Shown piece after piece: positions 1 to 6,770 of a stretch of 10,661 nucleotides of DNA (the first letter of the stretch is position 1; each line of letters opens with the position of its first letter). Position numbers and translations under genes: made by a program. The DNA is from Hyphomicrobiales bacterium (lineage in GTDB: Bacteria > Pseudomonadota > Alphaproteobacteria > Rhizobiales > Rhizobiaceae). The stretch is taken from the NCBI GenBank assembly GCA_011087745.1, contig JAALLB010000033.1:1-10661 (forward strand), written 5' to 3'. The notes under the pieces were generated by a model. The model ran no database searches. It was not told the origin of the DNA and saw nothing but the letters and a program-made list of their open reading frames with translations.

Positions 1-157
1 CAAGCCTGAAACGTCAACCCCAAATAATCAGATTTTCAAGGACTCGGAGTATATGCATTAAAACCAATGATATAGCGCATCAGAATATTTATGGTAGATA
101 TTTTCGTTTTTTCACTATATATCCCTTAAAAGGAAAATCCTAAGAAAGTCCAATTTC
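1..157 (+). promoter_or_regulatory. Leader region upstream of glpR; probable operon promoter and operator
   Basis: This AT-rich stretch contains no convincing gene and sits directly before the first gene of the operon, so the operon promoter probably lies here or just to the left of the window. The clearest element is TATTTTCGTT at 99-108, which fits every position of the E. coli GlpR half-operator consensus WATKYTCGWW. No inverted partner half-site follows it, but a second TTTTC (109-113) repeats the TTTTC at 101-105 eight bases later. TATATA at 116-121 could be a -10 box overlapping this site, but no good -35 box is placed for it. The ribosome binding site for glpR is weak (AAGAAAG, 142-148). 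The promoter assignment is inference from position. Confidence 0.35.
99..108 (+). promoter_or_regulatory. Candidate GlpR half-operator
   Basis: TATTTTCGTT matches the enterobacterial GlpR half-site consensus WATKYTCGWW at all ten positions and lies 50 nt before the glpR start, next to a possible -10 box at 116-121. The usual inverted second half-site is absent, and alphaproteobacterial GlpR proteins may use another motif. This is therefore a candidate for autoregulation of the operon, not an established site. Confidence 0.3.
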
Positions 158-976
158 ATGAGATCATCAAAACGGCATAAAGCGATCCTTGAACTCATCA
201 AGATCAAAGAGATGGTTGGCGTTGATGAACTTGCGGAAGAATTTAATACAACTCCCCAAACGATTCGCACCTATTTACGGGACCTTGATAAGCAACGAAA
301 ACTTGTCAGATTTCATGGCGGGGCTCGAGCAATTGATGGCAAAGCCAATATGGAATATGAGGCTCGCCGGCAAATTGCTGCCTCCCAGAAAATTGCGATT
401 GGCAATATGGCTGCTTCTCTCATCAATAGCAATTCTTCACTTTTTGTGAACATCGGCACCACAACAGAGGCCGTAAGCGATGCTTTAACAACACACACCG
501 GATTGCTAGTCATCACAAATAACATCAATGTTGCCAATAAGTTAAGGCTGTATAGTGACATAGAAGTTGTGATTGCCGGTGGCACTGTGCGGATGAATGA
601 TGGTGGTATCGTTGGCGAAGCGGCTGTGGACTTCATCAAGCAATTTAAAGTTGATTATGCCATCATCAGCTCTTCTGCAATTGACAAAGACGGTGCACTC
701 TTGGATTTTGATTTTCGCGAGGTGAAAGTTGCACAAGCGATCATTGAAAATGCCCGTAACGTTATCTTGGTTGCTGACTTGACCAAGTTCGACCGTGCTG
801 CACCCATTCGCATAGGACATTTATCGCAAGTTGATATTTTTGTTACGGACAGAGTTGAGGATAAAAACATTCGCCAGATTTGCCAGGAAACTGACGTAGA
901 GCTCATTGAAACTGCTCAATTCAGGAGGAATACTTGGAAAACGAATACGACATTTTCGTCATTGGTGGCGGAATAA
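158..976 (+). CDS. glpR: DeoR-family transcriptional repressor of glycerol use (GlpR)
   Basis: This 272-residue protein has the two-part DeoR-family build. An N-terminal winged helix-turn-helix covers about residues 5-58, with the helix TIRTYLRDL at 35-43 and the family end motif RFHGGARA at 51-58. A C-terminal sugar-phosphate sensor domain of the ribose-5-phosphate-isomerase-like fold shows NIGTTTEAV (98-106), VITNN (118-122), IAGGTVR (139-145), DFREVK (185-190) and LVADLTKFDR (204-213). Family members of this branch bind sn-glycerol-3-phosphate and leave the operator. Its place as first gene before glpD supports the name GlpR. The helix reads TIRTYL where most relatives have TIRRDL. E. coli GlpR is about 252 residues; the last ~20 residues here are an extension that overlaps the glpD ribosome binding site and start. 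The ATG at 158 has only a weak GA-rich site before it. A different DeoR-type sugar-phosphate regulator is possible, but the context argues against it. Confidence 0.88.
   Translation: MRSSKRHKAILELIKIKEMVGVDELAEEFNTTPQTIRTYLRDLDKQRKLVRFHGGARAIDGKANMEYEARRQIAASQKIAIGNMAASLINSNSSLFVNIGTTTEAVSDALTTHTGLLVITNNINVANKLRLYSDIEVVIAGGTVRMNDGGIVGEAAVDFIKQFKVDYAIISSSAIDKDGALLDFDFREVKVAQAIIENARNVILVADLTKFDRAAPIRIGHLSQVDIFVTDRVEDKNIRQICQETDVELIETAQFRRNTWKTNTTFSSLVAE
923..936 (+). promoter_or_regulatory. Shine-Dalgarno and TTG start of glpD inside glpR
   Basis: A perfect AGGAGG at 923-928 lies five bases before TTG at 934-936. The glpD frame has a stop at 907-909 and no ATG or GTG between that stop and the FAD motif, while the next methionine (residue 35) lies beyond the FAD motif. 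TTG is therefore the only sensible start. The whole signal is within the glpR coding sequence, which suggests translational coupling. Confidence 0.85.
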
Positions 977-2454
977 ACGGTTGTGGTATTGCCCGCGATG
1001 CCGTTGGCCGAGGCTATTCTGTTTGCCTTGCAGAAATGAACGATCTTGCAAGTGGCACATCGTCTTGGTCGTCCAAACTCATTCATGGTGGTTTTAGGTA
1101 TCTTGAGCACTATGAATTCAGACTGGTTAGTGAGTCTTTAAGCGAACGTGAAGTCTTAATGAAGTCTGCACCTCATATCATTTGGCCAATGCGATTTATT
1201 CTGCCACATCACAAAGATATGCGTCCTGCCTGGCTGCTGCGTCTTGGCTTGTTCATCTATGATCACATTGGCAAAAGAAAATTGCTGCCGGGTACAACGA
1301 CAGTGGACCTAAAAACTGCAGAAGTAGGCAAACCTCTCAAGCTGATTTTCTCGAAAGGCTTCGAATATTCTGATTGTTGGGTAAATGATGCACGAATGGT
1401 TGTTTTAAATGCTGTGGACGCTGCGGAGCGTGGTGCAATCATAAAAACCAGAACTCATTGTATCTCAGCGCGCCGCGAGGGAGACCTTTGGGAAATAGCG
1501 ACAAAAGACAAAAATTCCGGCCAAGTTAGCACCTGCAAAGCGAAGCTGATTGTCAATGCTGCCGGACCATGGGTTGATAAAGTTCTTGGCGAAGCCATGG
1601 GCAGCAATAATTCAAAGAATGTTCGGTTGGTTCAAGGCAGTCATATTGTTGTTCCAAAAATGCATGAACATGATCGCGCTTATATTTTCCAAAATGCTGA
1701 TGAGCGAATTATTTTTGCACTGCCTTATGAGCAAGACTACACGCTGATAGGTACAACCGATCAAGATTATGATGGCGACCCAAAAGACGTAAAAATTACG
1801 CCTCAAGAGGTGACTTATCTTTGTGATGCTGCAAGCGAATATTTCAACAATCCCGTAAAAGCCGAGAGTATCGTATGGAGCTATTCGGGTGTACGTCCTT
1901 TGTATGATGATGGCGCAACCGAAGCACAAGAAGCTACGCGCGATTATGTTTTGCGCGAAGACGGCGAAGCTGATGGTCCAAAAGTTATCAATATATTTGG
2001 CGGTAAGATCACCACATACCGCAAACTTGCTGAATCCATGCTGGATAAAATTGAAGACGTTCTAGGTGCAAAAAAACCCGAGTGGACTGCAAACTCCACA
2101 TTAACAGGCGGAGATTTTGCAGTTGATGGGTTTGAAAAACTGGTCAAAGAAGTTTGCAAAAAATATCCGTTTGTAGACCCTTCCCTTGCTTGGCGGTGGG
2201 TACGCAGCTACGGCACTTGTGTATGGAAAATGCTCGAACAGGTTGAAATTGAGAGTGATCTGGGTAAACAATTTGGTGGCTCACTTACAGCATGTGAAAT
2301 TATCTATCTAATGCAAAATGAATGGGCCCAAACGGCTGATGATGTTGTTTGGCGGCGCTCGAAACTGGGCATCAGGATAAAACAGGAAGAAATTGCTGAA
2401 CTTGATGAATGGATGAGTAATCACTCAAACCGTCAAACTCGTGCAGCTGAATAA
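934..2454 (+). CDS. glpD: Aerobic FAD-dependent glycerol-3-phosphate dehydrogenase (GlpD)
   Basis: GlpD oxidises sn-glycerol-3-phosphate to dihydroxyacetone phosphate at the inner face of the cytoplasmic membrane, giving electrons to ubiquinone through FAD. The 506-residue length is normal for the family. Both family signatures are present: the Rossmann FAD motif VIGGGINGCGIARDAVGRG (residues 9-27) and GGKITTYRKLA (356-366). Further typical segments are SSKLIHGGFRYLE (46-58), NAAGPWVD (208-215) and SYSGVRPL (316-323). The C-terminal cap domain ends with YLMQNEWAQTADDVVWRRSK (458-477). Translation starts at TTG behind a perfect AGGAGG. It overlaps glpR by 43 nt and is followed by glpS after 11 nt, so it is in the same transcript. 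It consumes the product of GlpK at the far end of the operon. The anaerobic GlpA type is unlikely because the length and the single-subunit pattern fit GlpD. Confidence 0.95.
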   Translation: MENEYDIFVIGGGINGCGIARDAVGRGYSVCLAEMNDLASGTSSWSSKLIHGGFRYLEHYEFRLVSESLSEREVLMKSAPHIIWPMRFILPHHKDMRPAWLLRLGLFIYDHIGKRKLLPGTTTVDLKTAEVGKPLKLIFSKGFEYSDCWVNDARMVVLNAVDAAERGAIIKTRTHCISARREGDLWEIATKDKNSGQVSTCKAKLIVNAAGPWVDKVLGEAMGSNNSKNVRLVQGSHIVVPKMHEHDRAYIFQNADERIIFALPYEQDYTLIGTTDQDYDGDPKDVKITPQEVTYLCDAASEYFNNPVKAESIVWSYSGVRPLYDDGATEAQEATRDYVLREDGEADGPKVINIFGGKITTYRKLAESMLDKIEDVLGAKKPEWTANSTLTGGDFAVDGFEKLVKEVCKKYPFVDPSLAWRWVRSYGTCVWKMLEQVEIESDLGKQFGGSLTACEIIYLMQNEWAQTADDVVWRRSKLGIRIKQEEIAELDEWMSNHSNRQTRAAE

Positions 2455-2468
2455 AGGTTATTGAAGTG
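2453..2468 (+). promoter_or_regulatory. Ribosome binding site and GTG start of glpS
   Basis: AAAGG at 2453-2457 overlaps the glpD stop codon (2452-2454) and lies eight bases before GTG at 2466. The encoded N-terminus MLELRNLT aligns with the normal start of CUT1-type ATPases, so GTG is preferred over any later codon. Confidence 0.7.
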
Positions 2469-3554
2469 CTTGAACTAAGAAATCTAACCAAGAAAGTAGG
2501 GAATGCTCTCCATATCAACGATATTTCTTTGACTATGGAAAAAGGCTCCCTGAATGTCTTGCTTGGACCAACCTTGTCGGGAAAAACATCGCTGATGAGA
2601 TTAATGGCCGGATTGGACCGTCCAAACTCGGGTGAAATATTGATGGATGGTACTGACGTTGTTGGTGTTCCTGTTCAAAAACGTAATGTTGCCATGGTCT
2701 ATCAACAGTTCATCAATTATCCAGCTATGTCCGTTTACGAAAATATTGCCTCTCCCATGCGTGTCAAAAAGGCTGACGATGCAACGATTGATCGCAAGGT
2801 TCGTGAAGCTGCAGATTTAATGAAACTAACACCTTATCTGGATCGCACACCGCTTAATCTATCCGGTGGACAGCAGCAGAGAACTGCACTTGCGCGCGCA
2901 CTGGTAAAGGATGCGGAGTTGGTTCTGTTGGATGAACCCCTTGCCAATCTGGATTATAAATTGCGGGAGGAACTTCGCGTTGAATTACCTCGCATTTTTG
3001 CTGAGACTGGAGCAATATTTGTCTATGCCACAACCGAACCGCAAGAAGCGCTGTTACTTGGTGGTCAAACCGCAACATTGCACCAAGGCAAGCTGACACA
3101 ATTTGCTGAGACCATAAATGTTTACAATGAACCGGAAGACCTGATAACCGCAAAAACTTTTTCTGATCCACCCATGAACATTGTTCCGCTGGATAAAAGC
3201 GGTGAAAAGCTGGCGTTTGAAAACAACAACACGGATATACCTAAGGCAGCAGCAGACCTGCCAGATGGCACTTACAAAATTGGTGTCCGCCCCCATCATG
3301 TTTTTCTAACCAAGCCAGATACTCCCTCCTTAAAAATGAATGGAGTAATTTCAACGACAGAGATTACTGGCTCTGAAAGCTTCATCCATGTGCGAAATAA
3401 CGAACTTGATGTTGTTGCACTTGTTCATGGCGTTCATAGGGTAGAAATTGGAGAACCCATAGAAATTTACCTCGATCAATCCAAGTTTTTCATATTTGAT
3501 GGCAACGAGAAATTGGTTTGCGCACCTGAAATTGTGGAGGCGCATAATGGCTAA
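2466..3554 (+). CDS. glpS: Glycerol ABC transporter ATP-binding subunit GlpS
   Basis: GlpS is one of two ATPases that should power the glycerol importer on the cytoplasmic side of GlpPQ. The 362 residues comprise a nucleotide-binding domain (about 1-215) and a C-terminal OB/TOBE region with the family segments PPMNIV (235-240) and GVRPHH (273-278). Walker A is GPTLSGKT (34-41), the Q-loop is YQQ (79-81), the signature is an intact LSGGQQQR (132-139) and Walker B is LLDEP (154-158). Two active-site elements are missing. The H-loop normally reads VTHDQ, but here it is ATTEP, with Thr190 in place of the switch histidine. The A-loop aromatic, usually in KRYG, is Val11 in KKVG. This subunit should therefore not hydrolyse ATP well at its own Walker site, while it can still offer LSGGQ to GlpT. 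Start is GTG; the end overlaps glpT by 8 nt. Confidence 0.9.
   Translation: MLELRNLTKKVGNALHINDISLTMEKGSLNVLLGPTLSGKTSLMRLMAGLDRPNSGEILMDGTDVVGVPVQKRNVAMVYQQFINYPAMSVYENIASPMRVKKADDATIDRKVREAADLMKLTPYLDRTPLNLSGGQQQRTALARALVKDAELVLLDEPLANLDYKLREELRVELPRIFAETGAIFVYATTEPQEALLLGGQTATLHQGKLTQFAETINVYNEPEDLITAKTFSDPPMNIVPLDKSGEKLAFENNNTDIPKAAADLPDGTYKIGVRPHHVFLTKPDTPSLKMNGVISTTEITGSESFIHVRNNELDVVALVHGVHRVEIGEPIEIYLDQSKFFIFDGNEKLVCAPEIVEAHNG
3536..3549 (+). promoter_or_regulatory. Shine-Dalgarno and ATG start of glpT inside glpS
   Basis: GGAGG at 3536-3540 lies six bases before ATG at 3547. This start removes a 17-residue upstream in-frame extension (ATG at 3496) that has no family resemblance, and it gives the normal N-terminus MAKITLDKL. 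The start and the glpS stop overlap in the eight bases ATGGCTAA, consistent with coupled production of the two partner ATPases. Confidence 0.8.
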
Positions 3555-4620
3555 AATTACGTTAGACAAACTCGCACACTCTTATTATCCCAATCCAAAA
3601 TCTGATGCAGATTTTGCATTAAAAGAGCTCGATTATGAATGGGAAGATGGTGGTGCATATGCCCTTCTGGGCCCATCGGGTTGTGGCAAAACTACATTGC
3701 TTAATATCATTTCAGGGCTGCGCGTGCCTTCAAAAGGGAACATCAAATTTGGTGATCAAGACGTAACCCACTTGCAACCAGAAGAACGCAACATTGCTCA
3801 GGTTTTTCAGTTTCCTGTAATTTATGACACTATGACAGTTCGCCAGAACCTAGAGTTTCCGCTGGTAAATCGCCGTGTTGAAAAAACAGAGATCGACAAA
3901 CGCGTTTCAGAAATGCTGGCTGTTCTTGATCTTGAAGGCATGGCGGATCGCAAGGCGCGCGGCCTTACTGCAGATGAAAAGCAAAAGATATCACTGGGTC
4001 GCGGGCTTGTTCGATATGACGTCAACGCAATTTTATTTGATGAGCCTCTTACCGTGATTGATCCACATATGAAATGGCAACTTCGTACGAAGTTGAAAGA
4101 CCTGCATCGTCAGCTTGGTCACACGATGATTTACGTTACACATGACCAAACTGAAGCGCTTACTTTTGCTTACAAAGTCGTTGTTATGTATGAAGGCGAA
4201 GTTGTGCAAATCGGCACGCCTGAAGAGCTCTTCAATGAACCTGCGCATACTTTTGTTGGATATTTCATTGGCTCTCCCGGAATGAATATCTTGTCTGCGC
4301 AGGTTCAGGGAAACACCGCACACATCGGCTCAAATGAGATCGAGCTCAAAAATAACTACCAAGCTATTTCTGGATCACCGGAACTTGGCATTCGTCCAGA
4401 GTTCGTCAAACTTCATTCAAAAAACAATGGCATGCCGATCAATGTGCAGGCAGTTGAAGATATTGGACGCTTTAAAATCGTTCGCGGGTTGTTGGAAGGG
4501 CAGGAAATTAATGCCGTTCTCCCAGAAGGTGAACCAGTACCAACAGACCCAAGAGTTACATTCGATGCTTCGCAAATAAACATTTACGAAGATTCACACC
4601 TGGTTAGGAAAGGAAGCTAA
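3547..4620 (+). CDS. glpT: Glycerol ABC transporter ATP-binding subunit GlpT
   Basis: GlpT is the second ATPase of the importer, 357 residues, with a nucleotide-binding domain (about 1-225) and a TOBE-type C-terminus (GIRPEF, 281-286). Its ATP-binding half is canonical: aromatic A-loop (Tyr13/Tyr14 in HSYYPNP), Walker A GPSGCGKT (42-49), Q-loop Gln88, Walker B ILFDEP (162-167) and a complete H-loop YVTHDQTEA (196-204) with His199. The signature is degenerate: the place of LSGGQ reads LTADE (140-144), although the following QKISLGRGL keeps the family pattern. GlpT should thus form the working ATPase site together with the LSGGQ of GlpS, and contribute a poor signature to the other site. It overlaps glpS by 8 nt and ends 2 nt before glpP. 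This GlpT is unrelated to the E. coli glycerol-3-phosphate antiporter of the same symbol. Confidence 0.9.
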   Translation: MAKITLDKLAHSYYPNPKSDADFALKELDYEWEDGGAYALLGPSGCGKTTLLNIISGLRVPSKGNIKFGDQDVTHLQPEERNIAQVFQFPVIYDTMTVRQNLEFPLVNRRVEKTEIDKRVSEMLAVLDLEGMADRKARGLTADEKQKISLGRGLVRYDVNAILFDEPLTVIDPHMKWQLRTKLKDLHRQLGHTMIYVTHDQTEALTFAYKVVVMYEGEVVQIGTPEELFNEPAHTFVGYFIGSPGMNILSAQVQGNTAHIGSNEIELKNNYQAISGSPELGIRPEFVKLHSKNNGMPINVQAVEDIGRFKIVRGLLEGQEINAVLPEGEPVPTDPRVTFDASQINIYEDSHLVRKGS

Positions 4621-4622
4621 TC

Positions 4623-5510
4623 ATGGATAAAACCTACAATAATAAAGCCTGGCTCCTTGTTTTGCCGGTATTCTTTTTGGTTGCTATCAGCGCAATTATT
4701 CCAATTATGACTGTTGTCAATTATTCGGTGCAAGATACGTTTGGTAACAATCAATTTTTCTGGGCAGGCACTGAATGGTTTCAAGATGTTTTGCGTTCTG
4801 AACGATTTTGGGACGCACTTAGCAGGAACTTGCTGTTCTCTTTCATCATTCTATCTATAGAAATCCCGCTTGGCATCGCCATTACTTTGTCTATGCCAAA
4901 AAAGGGAATGTGGGTTCCCGTTTGCTTGGTCTTGATGGCACTGCCCTTGCTTATTCCTTGGAATGTGGTTGGCACAATCTGGCAAATTTTTGGTCGCGCT
5001 GACATTGGTTTGCTCGGGCATACGCTTTCTTCACTGGGTATCAATTACAATTACACCAGCAATATTTTTGATGCCTGGGTCACCATCATTATTATGGATG
5101 TTTGGCACTGGACAAGTCTCGTTGTGCTACTTTGTTATGCGGGTTTGGTTTCCATTCCAGAGGCATACTACCAGGCTGCCCGAATTGATGGCACATCAAG
5201 ATGGTCGGTTTTCCGCTATATACAGTTACCAAAAATGCGTGGTGTTTTGATCATCGCATTTCTGCTGCGCTTCATGGACAGCTTCATGATTTATACCGAG
5301 CCGTTTGTATTAACTGGGGGAGGCCCCGGCAATTCAACGACCTTCATGTCGATTGATCTGGTTAAACAAGCCATTGGTCAATTTGACCTTGGTCCTGCAG
5401 CGGCAATGTCCCTGATTTATCAGCTAATCGTTTTGTTGATTTGCTATATCTTCTTTACCGTCATGAGCAATGTTGGCTCAGAAAAACCTGAACAAGGAGC
5501 TGAGCACTGA
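4623..5510 (+). CDS. glpP: Glycerol ABC transporter permease GlpP (CUT1-type, MalF-like)
   Basis: GlpP is one of the two inner-membrane permease subunits forming the substrate channel. The 295 residues show six hydrophobic segments (about 11-33, 68-90, 99-122, 151-175, 206-226 and 262-283) and the binding-protein-dependent permease EAA loop EAYYQAARIDG (180-190), followed by YIQLP (199-203). This loop couples to the ATPases. The sequence FVLTGGGPGNSTT (228-240) is typical of the first permease of sugar-type importers. AGGAAG at 4611-4616 lies six bases before the ATG, two bases after the glpT stop. Its TGA stop shares one base with the glpQ ATG, so the two permeases are probably translationally coupled. 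Membership in the CUT1 permease family is clear; glycerol specificity is inferred from context. Confidence 0.92.
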   Translation: MDKTYNNKAWLLVLPVFFLVAISAIIPIMTVVNYSVQDTFGNNQFFWAGTEWFQDVLRSERFWDALSRNLLFSFIILSIEIPLGIAITLSMPKKGMWVPVCLVLMALPLLIPWNVVGTIWQIFGRADIGLLGHTLSSLGINYNYTSNIFDAWVTIIIMDVWHWTSLVVLLCYAGLVSIPEAYYQAARIDGTSRWSVFRYIQLPKMRGVLIIAFLLRFMDSFMIYTEPFVLTGGGPGNSTTFMSIDLVKQAIGQFDLGPAAAMSLIYQLIVLLICYIFFTVMSNVGSEKPEQGAEH

Positions 5511-6400
5511 TGAGCGATGCAACTTTGAACCAACACTCGACTTCTTCTGCAAACAAGATTGATCTTGCCGGCGTACGCTCGGTTCATCATTTCAAGCAGA
5601 AACGTAGCTTGAAATGGCTCATACCAACGATTTACATCGTACTTTTAATGCTGCCTATTTATTGGCTCATTAACATGAGCCTGAAAAACAATCAGGAAAT
5701 ACTTTCTGCGTTTACTCTCCTTCCTGCCTCTCCAACGCTTGACAACTACAGGGTAATTTTAAATGACCCATCTTGGTATTCAGGCTACATCAACTCAATT
5801 ATTTATGTGACTTTGAACACTGTAATTTCGCTCAGCGTTGCTCTGCCAGCAGCCTATGCATTTTCGCGGTACCGGTTTCTTGGCGATAAACATATGTTCT
5901 TCTGGTTGCTCTCAAACCGCATGGCACCAGCTGCTGTTTTTGTATTGCCGTTTTTCCAGCTTTATTCTGCATTTGGATTGATCGATACTCATATCGCAGT
6001 GGCGCTTGCTCATTGTCTTTTCAATGTACCGCTCGCGGTATGGATCCTTGAAGGTTTTATGTCGGGTGTTCCCAAAGAAATAGATGAAACCGCCTATATT
6101 GACGGTTACTCATTTCCGAAGTTCTTTGTGAAAATCTTTACCCCGCTTATTGCTTCCGGCATTGGTGTTGCCGCTTTCTTCTGCTTCATGTTTTCATGGG
6201 TAGAATTATTGATTGCCCGAACCTTAACCACCACCGCCGCCAAACCAATCTCTGCGATTATGACGCGGACCGTCGGTGCCTCTGGTGTTGATTGGGGCGT
6301 GTTGGCAGCTGCTGGTGTTTTGACGATTATCCCAGGCACCCTGGTTATTTATTTTGTACGCAACTACATCGCCAAGGGCTTCGCCCTGGGCCGAGTTTAG
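5510..6400 (+). CDS. glpQ: Glycerol ABC transporter permease GlpQ (CUT1-type, MalG-like)
   Basis: GlpQ is the second permease subunit, 296 residues. After a polar N-terminus of about 35 residues come six hydrophobic segments (about 37-57, 95-117, 127-150, 160-182, 212-235 and 265-284). The EAA-type coupling loop is ETAYIDG (193-199), followed by KIFTPL (208-213); the second position of EAA is Thr instead of Ala, a mild change. The C-terminus FALGRV is typical of MalG-like permeases, ending in a G-x-V-like tail that approaches the ATPases. AAGGAG at 5494-5499 precedes the ATG with ten bases of spacing, and the start overlaps the glpP stop in TGATG. It is followed after 14 nt by glpU. This GlpQ is unrelated to the E. 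coli periplasmic phosphodiesterase of the same symbol. Confidence 0.92.
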   Translation: MSDATLNQHSTSSANKIDLAGVRSVHHFKQKRSLKWLIPTIYIVLLMLPIYWLINMSLKNNQEILSAFTLLPASPTLDNYRVILNDPSWYSGYINSIIYVTLNTVISLSVALPAAYAFSRYRFLGDKHMFFWLLSNRMAPAAVFVLPFFQLYSAFGLIDTHIAVALAHCLFNVPLAVWILEGFMSGVPKEIDETAYIDGYSFPKFFVKIFTPLIASGIGVAAFFCFMFSWVELLIARTLTTTAAKPISAIMTRTVGASGVDWGVLAAAGVLTIIPGTLVIYFVRNYIAKGFALGRV

Positions 6401-6414
6401 GAAAGGAGACAATA

Positions 6415-6696
6415 ATGGAACTTTCATGGATGGCATGGACCGGACCAACTGCTCTCTTTTGGGCAGGCATTATCAGTTGCCTGATCGGCATGTGCATCTG
6501 GGAATATTATTCACCGGGCGGAAATCCCCGTGTTGGGATTTTGCGTTTTGAAACAACACGAGGCGACCGTCTTTTCATATCGCTACTTGGTAGTGCTTTT
6601 ATCCATCTTGCCTGGCTTGGTCTTGTTGGTCCAAGCCTGTGGTGGGCTATGGCGATTTCATTGGTTTACGCAGTGTGCGTTTTTAAAACCGTGTGA
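6415..6696 (+). CDS. glpU: Small DUF2160-type integral membrane protein GlpU
   Basis: This 93-residue protein is very hydrophobic, with three likely membrane segments (about 9-29, 52-72 and 74-91). Between the first and second is a short charged loop, RFETTRGDRLF (44-54), the best-conserved stretch of DUF2160 proteins as I recall the family. AAGGAG at 6403-6408 lies six bases before ATG 6415. The frame is open further upstream but would only read through glpQ, so this start is clear. Proteins of this family sit at the same place, between the second permease and the binding protein, in glycerol ABC operons of alphaproteobacteria. The biochemical role is unknown. Sitting in the operon suggests an accessory of GlpPQ, for example in assembly, regulation of the channel, or handling of the small substrate. 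No enzymatic motif is visible. Confidence 0.85.
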   Translation: MELSWMAWTGPTALFWAGIISCLIGMCIWEYYSPGGNPRVGILRFETTRGDRLFISLLGSAFIHLAWLGLVGPSLWWAMAISLVYAVCVFKTV

Positions 6697-6712
6697 TGGC
6701 CAAAACTGAATG

Positions 6713-6734
6713 AAGCAAACCATATCGTTTGCTT
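6713..6734 (+). promoter_or_regulatory. Intercistronic hairpin between glpU and glpV
   Basis: AAGCAAAC (6713-6720) and GTTTGCTT (6727-6734) form a perfect 8-bp stem with a six-base loop, in the only sizeable gap inside the transporter gene block. No T-run follows, so it is not a standard terminator. It could mark an RNA processing or stability boundary that lets the binding protein mRNA accumulate above the permease mRNA. A DNA-level operator is an alternative. Confidence 0.5.
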
Positions 6735-6770
6735 TCGTAACCCGCATTAAACCCTAAGGGAGGAATTACA

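Noticed and set aside
6292..6414. In-frame upstream extension of glpU, starting inside glpQ.
   Set aside because: It would read through the conserved end of glpQ in another frame; the ATG at 6415 has a strong ribosome binding site and matches the small membrane protein family.
6730..6739. Second GlpR-like half-site (TGCTTTCGTA) before glpV.
   Set aside because: Two mismatches in the consensus and overlap with the hairpin arm; such matches are expected by chance in AT-rich spacers.
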